Notes under the pieces: generated by a model | Told to the model about the DNA's origin: nothing | Databases searched by the model: none | Seen by the model: the letters and a program-made list of their open reading frames with translations, nothing else | Assembly: GCF_004770265.1 (NCBI RefSeq) | Contig: NZ_RQGQ01000001.1 | Span: forward strand, 1-64,000 | Direction of reading: 5' to 3' | Origin: Leptospira congkakensis | Lineage (GTDB): Bacteria > Spirochaetota > Leptospiria > Leptospirales > Leptospiraceae | DNA length: 64,000 nt | Part shown: piece after piece, positions 17,196-25,172 of the stretch | Numbering within the stretch: position 1 is the first letter of the stretch | Layout: the number at the start of each line of letters is the position of its first letter | Translations under genes and position numbers: made by a program

Positions 17196-17320
17196 CTTTA
17201 CGGGGAAGATCTGGCTCACCAAACTTTGGTTTGGATTACAGTTGCGGGTCAGCACAGGATTCTCACCTGTTTCCTCCCTGAAGGTAATTCCCAGGTTTTT
17301 GCCAAGGTAGGAAATGTCAA
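17196..17320 (-). ncRNA. Cobalamin (B12) riboswitch aptamer
   Basis: Read on the minus strand, the segment contains, in order, CAGGGAGGAAACAGGTGAGA, then ATCCTGTGCTGACCCGCAACT and GTAAT, then GAGCCAGATC. These match the conserved cobalamin-riboswitch core (GGGAA..GGTGaGAATCC..GCxGACCCGCaACTGTAA) and its closing GAGxCAG element. A following hairpin with GTAAAGT/ACTTTAC stem (17170-17201) carries a loop suitable for the kissing-loop contact. The nearest gene downstream on this strand is the lipoprotein at 16998; the plus-strand neighbour at 17454 is not in its path. The outer boundaries are approximate. Confidence 0.85.
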
Positions 17321-17453
17321 ATTTTTAAACCCTATCAAACACTGATCGTAACGCCATTTACACTGAAATGACTTGAAATTGTAGCAAAAAACCTCGGTAA
17401 ACTTTTGCAACCAGATTGGGATTTTGGACACATACGAATTAAGAGGAAAAGTT

Positions 17454-18212
17454 ATGTTCTATTATGTAGGAAGATCAATCGGATTTGTGCTGATGTGGAT
17501 TGTTGTGAAACCGATGCGTTTGAAGTATGGAAACAAAAAAGTTGAAATTCAAAATGATCATATCTTACGAAAGCTAAATGGTAAATCTGTAATTCTAATT
17601 TCAAACCACATCAAACCAAGAAATAAGTTTTTAAGAGTGATTACCATGCCTTACGATGCCTTTGTGATTCGAGGGGTTCTCAAAAGATATGGAATTTATA
17701 CAACAGCTCTCACTAGTTATGATTCTGGAATTCCTAATAAAGGAAAAAAACGTAAGTGGTTGTATAGAAAAGAACAAATGGTCAAAGGAATTGTAAAATC
17801 CATTGATTTGATTCCACTGAACAGAAGCGAATCTGATCCAGTTACGATAAAAGATTTCAAACGAAGGATCAACCGTGGAAACTTAGGGATCGGAATTTTT
17901 CCAGAAGGTACTTGGTATAGAGGATTTAGAAAGAGTAGAAAACTATATCCTGGTATGGTTGTTCTTAGCAAACGTTATAATTTACCAATCGTTCCTTTGT
18001 ATTTGGATGCGTACAATATGAATAAACCCATCCGCCTATCTGTTGGGAATCCAATTTGGGAAGTGACTGACGCACCAGAAACAATCAATTACATTCGAAG
18101 TGAACTGATTCGGCTAAAAGACAAAGGAACTTCTATCTTAGTTACGAACGAAGCAGAAGAAATTTTAGATGATGAAAACGACGGATTGGAAATTTCACCA
18201 AGCGTAAGTTAG
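17454..18212 (+). CDS. PlsC-like lysophospholipid acyltransferase family protein
   Basis: The ATG at 17454 is preferred over a TTG at 17424 because AGAGGA lies at good spacing; the product is 252 residues. One N-terminal membrane helix (about 8-20) precedes the acyltransferase domain. Motif I reads NHIKPRN (51-57), so the usual HxxxxD is HxxxxN. Motif III is an intact FPEGTW (149-154). Motif IV is VPLYLDAY. It is probably an acylglycerol-phosphate acyltransferase relative at the inner membrane; the Asp-to-Asn change may alter or abolish activity. It is convergent with the TetR gene (2-base gap). Confidence 0.75.
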   Translation: MFYYVGRSIGFVLMWIVVKPMRLKYGNKKVEIQNDHILRKLNGKSVILISNHIKPRNKFLRVITMPYDAFVIRGVLKRYGIYTTALTSYDSGIPNKGKKRKWLYRKEQMVKGIVKSIDLIPLNRSESDPVTIKDFKRRINRGNLGIGIFPEGTWYRGFRKSRKLYPGMVVLSKRYNLPIVPLYLDAYNMNKPIRLSVGNPIWEVTDAPETINYIRSELIRLKDKGTSILVTNEAEEILDDENDGLEISPSVS

Positions 18213-18214
18213 GT

Positions 18215-18832
18215 TTATTTTTTACTCAGGAGTTTTTGAAAGTAGGAAATCCCTTCTTCGATGGGATTTCCGGAACCTGTTCTTTTGCGGAGCATTCCTG
18301 TCATATCCAAAACAATGACTCCATACATCCAACTCCACATCATCCTCGCGATGGCAGGGTATTCATTTTTAGGATAAGGAATTTCTCCAGACTCAAAACC
18401 AATACGAACTGTTTCTAAAAAAAATCGGTAACTTTTTGGCAATTGAGGAAAAGCTTTTCTATGTACTCCACCGTAATCTGTCACAAACATCACTTTGTGT
18501 AACTCACGGTTGTTACTTGCGAAATTGAAATAGGCACGGGCAATGGCCGCCAATTTTTCAAAAGCGGAACTTGAATCCACTTCTATAATTGCTTTTTTTA
18601 ACATGGAGAGAAGTTCATCCTCTCCTGATTTGATTAGGTCTTGGACTAAGTCAATTTGACTTTCATAATAGGAATAAGGACTGGCAACACTGCAACCCAA
18701 TCGGTTCGCAATCTTTCGCATGGAAAGACCATCCAGTCCTTCTTCCTTTAAAATCAGGAGGGATACGTTTCTAATTTCCTCACGAGAGAGGCTATTGCGA
18801 ATCCGTCTTTGTTTGTTTGAAGCTTCCAACAT
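18215..18832 (-). CDS. TetR/AcrR family regulator
   Basis: 205 residues. The helix-turn-helix spans about 17-60 (LSMRKIANRLGCSVASPYSYY). The C-terminal domain has a WSWMYGVIVLDMTG segment of the TetR_C_13-like ligand pocket. It lies 60 bases downstream of the porin gene on the same strand. A perfect 12-bp inverted repeat overlaps its start codon, so autoregulation, possibly with the porin, is likely. Confidence 0.87.
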   Translation of the reverse strand: MLEASNKQRRIRNSLSREEIRNVSLLILKEEGLDGLSMRKIANRLGCSVASPYSYYESQIDLVQDLIKSGEDELLSMLKKAIIEVDSSSAFEKLAAIARAYFNFASNNRELHKVMFVTDYGGVHRKAFPQLPKSYRFFLETVRIGFESGEIPYPKNEYPAIARMMWSWMYGVIVLDMTGMLRKRTGSGNPIEEGISYFQKLLSKK

Positions 18833-18872
18833 GGATTTGAATCAATTTGACCTCCATAGTATTCAAATCCAT
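18831..18872. promoter_or_regulatory. 12-bp inverted repeat over the tetR start codon
   Basis: ATGGATTTGAAT (18831-18842) and ATTCAAATCCAT (18861-18872) are perfect complements around an 18-base spacer. The left arm overlaps the tetR start codon (18830-18832). It is a candidate TetR operator; as RNA it could also end the porin transcript, but no U-run follows. Confidence 0.5.
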
Positions 18873-18892
18873 ACAAAAATCGAACGTTTTTC

Positions 18893-20737
18893 TTAAAAAG
18901 CAGCGTTGATTTGGGCATAGGCCATATAAGCATCTCTCGCCAGTTGGTTTTTGCCTTGTAAGTAGTTTTGGTTCCATTCAAAGGATTGAGTCGTGGAATT
19001 GTATTGGATTTTACTATTTCTATAGTTGCGAACAGCGTCTCCCGCATTCAGATATCCGAAACCCATCCATAAAGAAACAAAATCGTTGATTTGTCCATGC
19101 CAAGTTAAATCTACTTCTGTATAGATTCGTTTCCCAAGTGCATAAGGTGACGAATAAGAATTATTAGAATAATTCTCTGTACTACCTTTGTCAGAGGAAA
19201 CTGGGTATGGATTTTTTTCGCCCAAGGAACTTGTTGAGTTTGCCACTCCACTGATGGCATACCAAGCATCTTGTTTTTCCGCTTTATCATTTTGAAAGTA
19301 GGTAACTTGAAATTCTCCCCAGGAATCTGTTTTGTAACTGATACTCACAGACTTGGAGATTAGATTTTGTGCGTTGATATTTTCTGAAATTCCGGCCACA
19401 CTATTGAAGTAAGGAATCACTCCAAATCTTGGATTGGCCAATGTCTGAAATGTGGAAACAGAAGCATCCGCTCTATTTTTATCCCCAGATGCATATAGGA
19501 CTTGACCACCAAACCTTAGTTTACTGAAGAAAGTGTATCCAGTTTGGAAAACATGCATTTGGCCCGTATATTTTTCTCTTTCCGTTCTTGAATTATCATA
19601 TTCGTTCGGAAGGTATTCTTTTAAATAAGGGTCTTGGATTCGTCTTCCACTTGTTCCTGATTGAAAGGCCGATTCCCATGTAAAATCCCAAGACTTTCCT
19701 TCAGGAAGGAAATTTCCTTTGGTTCTGTTTGTAAGCCGAAAACCCGTTGTGATTAAGTTTTGGTTTTGTCTACTTCGGTTCATGGCTTGCGGATCATCAT
19801 TAGAAGATTCCGGAAGTCCAGTCACCGGATTCATAAGATTTTTTTTCCACTTTCGTACCACACCTAAACTGTACAGGTCCAAGGTTACCCAATCAGGAAT
19901 CGTGAAACTATTGTAAGTTCCAAGTAGGGTTGTGTCTGTCCCTGTGGCTGCAGAGTTAAGTTTTGGATCGTTTGAGGATACAACGCCATTTGTTCCACTT
20001 TGGGTCCAGTAGGGCCTTGCCATGAGAAAGTGGATTTTGAAATTATCGTAATTGAACATAAGCCTTGCTCCATCGAAGGATAGACCATTGACTGTCCAGT
20101 TACCACCACCTATCATTCGTTGGTCGCCATAGGCCCAAATTTGTCTTCCGATTTGTAATTTGGAACGTAAGGGAAGTTGGTTTAAAGTTAAGAATGCTTC
20201 TCGGATTCCTGTTTGATTTTGAGAAACGGCATTCGTTTGATTTTTAGAATAAATGTCTGCTGTATTGTTAAAAAAATTGGCTCGGATATCACCAGAAGAG
20301 GCTGGCGATTCTCCTCCCCATACACGAGCATCTTGGAGGGTTACTTTTGCTTGTACATAAGGGCTGGGATCAAAGATAAAATAAATAGAGGAAGTTTGAA
20401 CCGTTCTGTCAGTATAACCCTTTTCAGAAGCATTGAAGTCCATATTGTATCTTGCTTCTTGTCTCGGTCGCAAATACATTCCAAAACGTAATACATCGTT
20501 TAACCAAAATTGGCCAGAAGTTGCTGAGTGTCTGGATAACTCTGGTTCTACAAACATATGGCGATTGTATTCTGGATCGATTCCCTTTTCTTTCATGGAA
20601 GAAACATAGGGTTTGATTTCTTGGGTGGCGGTAGGCGTAGGAACATTTTCTGTTTCTGTTGGAGCAGCCGTTGTAATTGTTAGCGGCATCATTACCGCTA
20701 ACAATAGAAAATAGAAATAACCTTTTGAAATATACAT
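18893..20737 (-). CDS. Alginate-export-family outer-membrane porin
   Basis: 614 residues. It has a signal peptide (cleavage near TTAAP), a short Thr/Pro-rich linker, then a long beta-barrel: FGMYLRPRQEARYN, then strands with alternating aromatic residues, RQIWAYGDQRMIGGGNW and WDFTWESAFQSG, ending in the barrel-type Phe (QINAAF). This is the pattern of the alginate_exp (AlgE-like) porin family, which in Leptospira is used for unknown anionic solutes. AAAGGAGAT precedes the ATG. It is transcribed after the SbtA-like gene (37-base gap), which suggests the porin may serve the same solute (inference). Confidence 0.82.
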   Translation of the reverse strand: MYISKGYFYFLLLAVMMPLTITTAAPTETENVPTPTATQEIKPYVSSMKEKGIDPEYNRHMFVEPELSRHSATSGQFWLNDVLRFGMYLRPRQEARYNMDFNASEKGYTDRTVQTSSIYFIFDPSPYVQAKVTLQDARVWGGESPASSGDIRANFFNNTADIYSKNQTNAVSQNQTGIREAFLTLNQLPLRSKLQIGRQIWAYGDQRMIGGGNWTVNGLSFDGARLMFNYDNFKIHFLMARPYWTQSGTNGVVSSNDPKLNSAATGTDTTLLGTYNSFTIPDWVTLDLYSLGVVRKWKKNLMNPVTGLPESSNDDPQAMNRSRQNQNLITTGFRLTNRTKGNFLPEGKSWDFTWESAFQSGTSGRRIQDPYLKEYLPNEYDNSRTEREKYTGQMHVFQTGYTFFSKLRFGGQVLYASGDKNRADASVSTFQTLANPRFGVIPYFNSVAGISENINAQNLISKSVSISYKTDSWGEFQVTYFQNDKAEKQDAWYAISGVANSTSSLGEKNPYPVSSDKGSTENYSNNSYSSPYALGKRIYTEVDLTWHGQINDFVSLWMGFGYLNAGDAVRNYRNSKIQYNSTTQSFEWNQNYLQGKNQLARDAYMAYAQINAAF

Positions 20738-20774
20738 GAAGTATCTCCTTTTCTATAACAAATGTTTAATTAAC

Positions 20775-21761
20775 TTAATTGGTTCCTGCAATTACTTTCA
20801 ATATGTAAAAGTATAAAGGAATTCCAACGATGATATTGATGGGGAAAACAATCGATAAAGCAACCGTTAAATAGATGCTGGGGTTAGCTTCTGGGATGGA
20901 GTCTTTCATCGCCGCAGGTACTGCAATGTAAGATGCAGAAGCGCAGAGAACTACAAACATAAGAGCATCACCAATCGGCATTTGGATGATTTTGGTAAGT
21001 AGGATGGCGATGACTACGTTAATCGTCATGATAATGAGCGCGGATCCAATGAGGAAAAAACCAACTTTTTTTAATTCGCGCATTTGTCTTGCTGCATCGA
21101 TTCCTTTATCCAATAGGAAGAAAGTAAGTAGTCCTTTGAATATATCCTCAGTGAATGGTTTTGTAGTGTTCCATCCGGACTCACCTGATAAGTAACCAAC
21201 GATCACCGCTCCCATCAAAATATATACTGAAGAACTAAAGAAAGCTTCATGGAGTAAATGTTTCCATTGAATCTTTTCATTTAGGTTTTCGTTATTTTTC
21301 TTTTTTCCCAATCGATCGATGATGACGGCAAGAACGATGGCAGGTGATTCCATAAGAGCCATTCCTGCTACGATGAAACCTTGGTATTCATATCCATAAC
21401 TATGTAAAAAAGCACCAGCAGTCACGAAGGTCACAGCACTAATGGATCCAAAACTTCCCGCAAGGGCAGCAGCATTTGCATGATCCAGTTTGGCTCTAAA
21501 GATAAAGTACGAGTAGATTGGAACAAAACATGCCATAAACATACAAGCAATGAGTGTGAGTAAGTGTTCTTCGGCAAAAGGAGATTGGAAGAGTTCGTGT
21601 CCTCCTTTGAATCCGATAGAGAACAAAAGATATAAAGATAGGAATTTGGAGACTCCTTCTGTGATCCTTAGGTCTGATTTGAAGAATACAACTCCCATTC
21701 CTAAAAAGAAAAAGAGTACCGGTGGGTTTAAGATGTTATTGAGCGCAGCGTGGAAATCCAT
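20775..21761 (-). CDS. Sodium-dependent bicarbonate transporter family (SbtA-like)
   Basis: The start at 21761 (MDFHAALNNIL) is chosen because AGGGAGTG precedes it and longer readings run into the divergent gene. The product is about 328 residues, with ten hydrophobic helices. SbtA landmarks are NPPVLFFFLGMG, GGHEL, the AALAGSFGSISAVTFVTAGA stretch and GMALMESPAIVLAV, and the repeat CASASYIAVPAAM in the second half. Cyanobacterial SbtA imports bicarbonate with sodium. No SbtB partner was seen nearby. It is divergent from the 7TM-AraC regulator. Confidence 0.88.
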   Translation of the reverse strand: MDFHAALNNILNPPVLFFFLGMGVVFFKSDLRITEGVSKFLSLYLLFSIGFKGGHELFQSPFAEEHLLTLIACMFMACFVPIYSYFIFRAKLDHANAAALAGSFGSISAVTFVTAGAFLHSYGYEYQGFIVAGMALMESPAIVLAVIIDRLGKKKNNENLNEKIQWKHLLHEAFFSSSVYILMGAVIVGYLSGESGWNTTKPFTEDIFKGLLTFFLLDKGIDAARQMRELKKVGFFLIGSALIIMTINVVIAILLTKIIQMPIGDALMFVVLCASASYIAVPAAMKDSIPEANPSIYLTVALSIVFPINIIVGIPLYFYILKVIAGTN

Positions 21762-21798
21762 AATTTCACTCCCTGTCAGCCATGATTTTAGACACCCG

Positions 21799-21828
21799 TT
21801 TTGTCCAATATCATAAAAATGGACAAAA
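21799..21828. promoter_or_regulatory. Inverted repeat between sbtA-like and AraC-like genes
   Basis: TTTTGTCC (21799-21806) and GGACAAAA (21821-21828) are perfect complements with a 14-base spacer. A second, overlapping pair, AAATGGA (21817-21823) and TCCATTT (21834-21840), is also perfect. It is a candidate operator for the divergent pair. Confidence 0.4.
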
Positions 21829-21904
21829 AATAATCCATTTGAAAAATCTGGAAACATCGAAATCGCTTTCTTGGTTGCCGAATTTCCGAAAACTGGTGTT
21901 TCCG

Positions 21905-23458
21905 ATGAAACTATTGGCCAAAATCGTGTTCCTAGCGGCAATCTTTGCCTCTCTAGGCGGGTGTCTATGGAAACCAGAGAGTTTCTACGGCCGGAACATA
22001 AGCCAAAATGTCCAATTTTTGGTACCCCATAGGACAGACATTCCTAGAAATTGCAGCCATGAATCCATCCAATCTTTGCGGAGTTTTGTCTGGATCGACA
22101 ACCGTAGCGCCGACTCTTTGCGAGGAAAACAGGAGGAGGGAGGTCAATGGGTCCGAGTGGAGATCAAAAATGAGGTATCTGTAGATACTTATTTTAGCAT
22201 CCTCATCCAATGGATCAACATCCCATTTGTCGAACTATGTTCGGAAGGAGAGGATGGAGAAATCACAACTTCTTACAGTGGGTATGTTTGGGAAGATTGG
22301 ATGGAGGTCCTTTCTCCTTTCCCACATTTTAATGTTACTCTTAAAGCCAACGAAAGTCGTTATTTCTATATTTATTTAGTATCCAATGAAGACCTAAACT
22401 TTCCTCTTCGCATTGTTTCTCATGCAAGTTATCGTTCTATTGTTTTGTTTCGATTTTTGACATTTTTGTTTTTTATGATGATGGGAATTGTGTCGTTTGG
22501 GTGGGCGATATCAGAATATTTAAAATCAAAAGAAAAAGTTTACATTTCGATTTTGGTTCACTTTCTAATGTTTTTCCTTCTCGTATACTCCGTACACGGA
22601 AAGGAGTTTGCGTCAATCTTCGGAAATTCAAATAACTTAGTTAGGCATTCCTATTATATCTTTTTATCAATCAATCATTTTGTATTTTTTGTATATCTTG
22701 CTTCTTTTGATTCGTTTGTTGGAAATCGTATTTCAAAACAGATTTTGTTTTGGGTTTCGGGATTTGCAGGTTTTCTTTATTTGTTAGTTCCTCTTTTCCC
22801 AAGAGTATATGAATTTAGAATCTTTCTAGTATTATCTATATTTGGAACTGCTGCTTATTTTTTATTCAAAACTCATCACTCTTTGTTTGCAAAAGAAGAA
22901 AGTGATGAAAGGGCTTATGTCTTTGGTTGGTTCTTTTTTCTTTTTTCCGTCTTCTTAAAAACATTGTTTCACTTTGATTTTTATCCTTACCAACCCTTCT
23001 TTATTTATGCGGCAGTATTTTATCTTCCCTTTTTAACAGCGGGTTCTTTTTTGTTTTTGCGAAATTATGAAAAAAGGGATAAATCAAAAACCCGGTACCG
23101 GTCCGTAACACTGAAATTGGATAAAACCGAATTTCGGAATAAATTAGAATCGTTATTGAATTCTGAAAAAATATTTTTGAATCCTGATTGTAATGAAGAA
23201 CTTTTAGCGTCTAGGATGGGTCTCTCCTATCACCAGTTAAGTGAACTTATCAATTCGGAATATAATTTCAATTTTCCTTCATTATTAAACCAATACAGAA
23301 TTAAAGAAGCCATGTTGATTCTGAATGAAAGGCCTGAACTCAATGTAGCAGAGGTAGGGAAACTTTCAGGTTTTGGTTCCAGATCGGCTTTTTATCTGGA
23401 ATTTAAAAAACAGTCAGGTGTGAATCCAAATCAGTTTCGGAAAAATAAAAATATATAG
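21905..23458 (+). CDS. Membrane-bound AraC-type regulator with 7TM region
   Basis: From the ATG at 21905 the product is 517 residues and opens with a lipoprotein-like signal (IFASLGGCLW). An extracytoplasmic beta domain (about 20-180) leads to seven hydrophobic helices (about 185-390), then an AraC helix-turn-helix domain (about 415-515: ELLASRMGLSYHQLSELINS, and SGFGSRSAFYLEFKKQSGVN). 7TM-DISM proteins with AraC output are common in Leptospira and transmit an outside signal directly to DNA. It lies between an SbtA-like and a SulP gene. Initiation is weakly supported because no good ribosome-binding site is present. Confidence 0.78.
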   Translation: MKLLAKIVFLAAIFASLGGCLWKPESFYGRNISQNVQFLVPHRTDIPRNCSHESIQSLRSFVWIDNRSADSLRGKQEEGGQWVRVEIKNEVSVDTYFSILIQWINIPFVELCSEGEDGEITTSYSGYVWEDWMEVLSPFPHFNVTLKANESRYFYIYLVSNEDLNFPLRIVSHASYRSIVLFRFLTFLFFMMMGIVSFGWAISEYLKSKEKVYISILVHFLMFFLLVYSVHGKEFASIFGNSNNLVRHSYYIFLSINHFVFFVYLASFDSFVGNRISKQILFWVSGFAGFLYLLVPLFPRVYEFRIFLVLSIFGTAAYFLFKTHHSLFAKEESDERAYVFGWFFFLFSVFLKTLFHFDFYPYQPFFIYAAVFYLPFLTAGSFLFLRNYEKRDKSKTRYRSVTLKLDKTEFRNKLESLLNSEKIFLNPDCNEELLASRMGLSYHQLSELINSEYNFNFPSLLNQYRIKEAMLILNERPELNVAEVGKLSGFGSRSAFYLEFKKQSGVNPNQFRKNKNI

Positions 23459-23492
23459 ATAGATTATTAGATTAAGATAAGAGGACGTTCCC

Positions 23493-25103
23493 ATGAACAG
23501 CAAAGACAATCTCAAAGATTGGTTACCCGGGTTAAAGGAAAATTGGCGATCGGACATTTTGTCCGGTTTTATTGTGTTTCTGATTGCGTTGCCCCTTTGT
23601 CTGGGCATCTCACTTGCTTCGGGTGCTCCCCCGATGGCTGGTATTTTTTCTGGAATTGTGGGTGGAATTTTGGTCTCTCTACTCAGTGGTTCTCACCTCA
23701 CCATTAATGGTCCAGCCGCTGGGCTCATCGCCGTTGTACTCAACTCAATTATGGTATTAGGTGGCGGAGATCCAAAACTCGGATTTGAATTAACGTTAGC
23801 TGCCATTGTGATTGCAGGTGCCATTCAAGTGATACTTGGGCTTGTGAAAGCAGGAAATTTAACCGTATACTTTCCCATCTCTGTAGTTCATGGAATGATG
23901 GCTGCGATTGGAATTATTATCATTTCCAAACAATTTTATGTAGCCCTTGGAATCACTCCTAAAGCCAAAACAATCGGTGGGTTGTTATTAGAAATTCCTT
24001 TTAGTTTTTCTCTTGTGAATCCTGAAGTTGCGATCATAGGACTTTCTGCGATTGTAATCATTGCGATTTTGGCAAAAATCAAAAATCCTTTACTAAAAAA
24101 GTTACCTGCACCACTAGTTGCAGTGTTAGTTGGTATTGTTTTGGGTGTTGTTTTTGATTTAGCTGATGAACATTCTTATACACTACTCGACCAAACTTAT
24201 AAAATTGGTCCTGAAAAATTAGTAAATCTTCCAGACCATATTTATGATGGAATCACTTTCCCTGATTTTTCTAGATGGAAGGATGGAATCTTTTGGGTAA
24301 TGGTCATTACCATTGCACTCATTGCAAGTATTGAATCATTGTTAACTGCAACTGCAGTTGATAATACAGATCCGTATCGCCGTAAATCAAATATGGATCG
24401 TGAATTGGTAGCAAAAGGTGCCGGTAACTTCTTTTTAGGTTGGATTGGTGGTTTACCAATCATCGCCGAGGTAGTTCGGTCTTCTGCAAATATTGAAAAT
24501 GGTGCCAAAACAAGATTCTCCAATTTTTTTCATGGATTGTTTTTGCTTTTTTTCATTTTACTTTTGCCTGGCCTTATCCATCGAATTCCCCTCGCATCCC
24601 TTGCGGGAATTTTGATTATGGTGGGGATTCGATTGGCTTCTCCTCATGTTTTCAAAGAAACTTATGAAAAAGGTTGGGATCAAATTGTTATTTTTACTGT
24701 AACGGTGATTTTAACAATCGTAGAGGATTTGTTAGTTGGTGTGTTCTGTGGAATCATCACTGCTATTTTGATCCAAATTTATTTTGGTGTTCCTCTTCGT
24801 TATATCTTTGTTGCAGATATCACTGTAAAATCGGAAAACAAAGTCCATGAACTGTATGTAAAACATGCTTTGTTATTTTCTAATATGATTTCATTGAAAT
24901 TATTATTCAGGAAAATTGCTCCAGGTGAACGAGTGGATCTAAAGTTTGATCAGAATGTGAAAATGATTGGTTTTTCAGCCATTGAATTTTTACAAAGTTT
25001 CAAACGAGACTATGAATCGAGAGGGGGACAGGTAAATTTGATTGGATTTGAGGATTTAAAACCTATCTCTGCTTATTATGGAGCGACTCGAATCCATAAG
25101 TAG
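23493..25103 (+). CDS. SulP family inorganic anion transporter
   Basis: 536 residues with about eleven membrane helices. SulP signatures: SGFIVFLIALPLCLGISLAS, GPAAGLIAVV, VVHGMMAAIGIIIISKQ and NMDRELVAKGAGNFFLGWIG. The C-terminus is a short STAS-like domain (about 440-530) without a Ser at the usual place. It resembles the BicA-type bicarbonate branch as well as sulfate transporters. The position 34 bases after the 7TM-AraC gene, with SbtA on the other side, favours bicarbonate (inference). The ribosome-binding site is GAGGACG. Confidence 0.88.
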   Translation: MNSKDNLKDWLPGLKENWRSDILSGFIVFLIALPLCLGISLASGAPPMAGIFSGIVGGILVSLLSGSHLTINGPAAGLIAVVLNSIMVLGGGDPKLGFELTLAAIVIAGAIQVILGLVKAGNLTVYFPISVVHGMMAAIGIIIISKQFYVALGITPKAKTIGGLLLEIPFSFSLVNPEVAIIGLSAIVIIAILAKIKNPLLKKLPAPLVAVLVGIVLGVVFDLADEHSYTLLDQTYKIGPEKLVNLPDHIYDGITFPDFSRWKDGIFWVMVITIALIASIESLLTATAVDNTDPYRRKSNMDRELVAKGAGNFFLGWIGGLPIIAEVVRSSANIENGAKTRFSNFFHGLFLLFFILLLPGLIHRIPLASLAGILIMVGIRLASPHVFKETYEKGWDQIVIFTVTVILTIVEDLLVGVFCGIITAILIQIYFGVPLRYIFVADITVKSENKVHELYVKHALLFSNMISLKLLFRKIAPGERVDLKFDQNVKMIGFSAIEFLQSFKRDYESRGGQVNLIGFEDLKPISAYYGATRIHK

Positions 25104-25135
25104 TTAACAAAAAAATTCTTGTAACTTAGTGTTTT

Positions 25136-25172
25136 AAAACCAATATCCTTTTATGCAGAGGATATTGGTTTT
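25136..25172 (+). terminator. 14-bp perfect hairpin with U-run, enclosing a start codon
   Basis: AAAACCAATATCCT (25136-25149) and AGGATATTGGTTTT (25159-25172) are perfect complements with a 9-base loop, followed by more T. It has the form of a Rho-independent terminator for the SulP gene. The loop contains the ATG (25153) of the TPM gene, and the 3' arm codes the first residues of its signal peptide. Confidence 0.65.

Larger units (their letters stand above)
16999..17453. other. Intergenic region with B12 riboswitch
   Basis: This 455-base gap holds the cobalamin riboswitch, its tandem hairpins and a 5' leader for the minus-strand lipoprotein. On the plus strand only a ribosome-binding site (AGAGGA, before 17454) was recognised. 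Confidence 0.7.

Noticed and set aside
17157..17345. Small plus-strand gene over the riboswitch
   Set aside because: The frame is open only because it lies opposite the conserved cobalamin aptamer. It has no ribosome-binding site and no protein-like composition.
21762..21941. Longer N-terminus for the SbtA-like protein
   Set aside because: The extension runs across the divergent promoter region and is not membrane-like. The ATG at 21761 has a strong ribosome-binding site.
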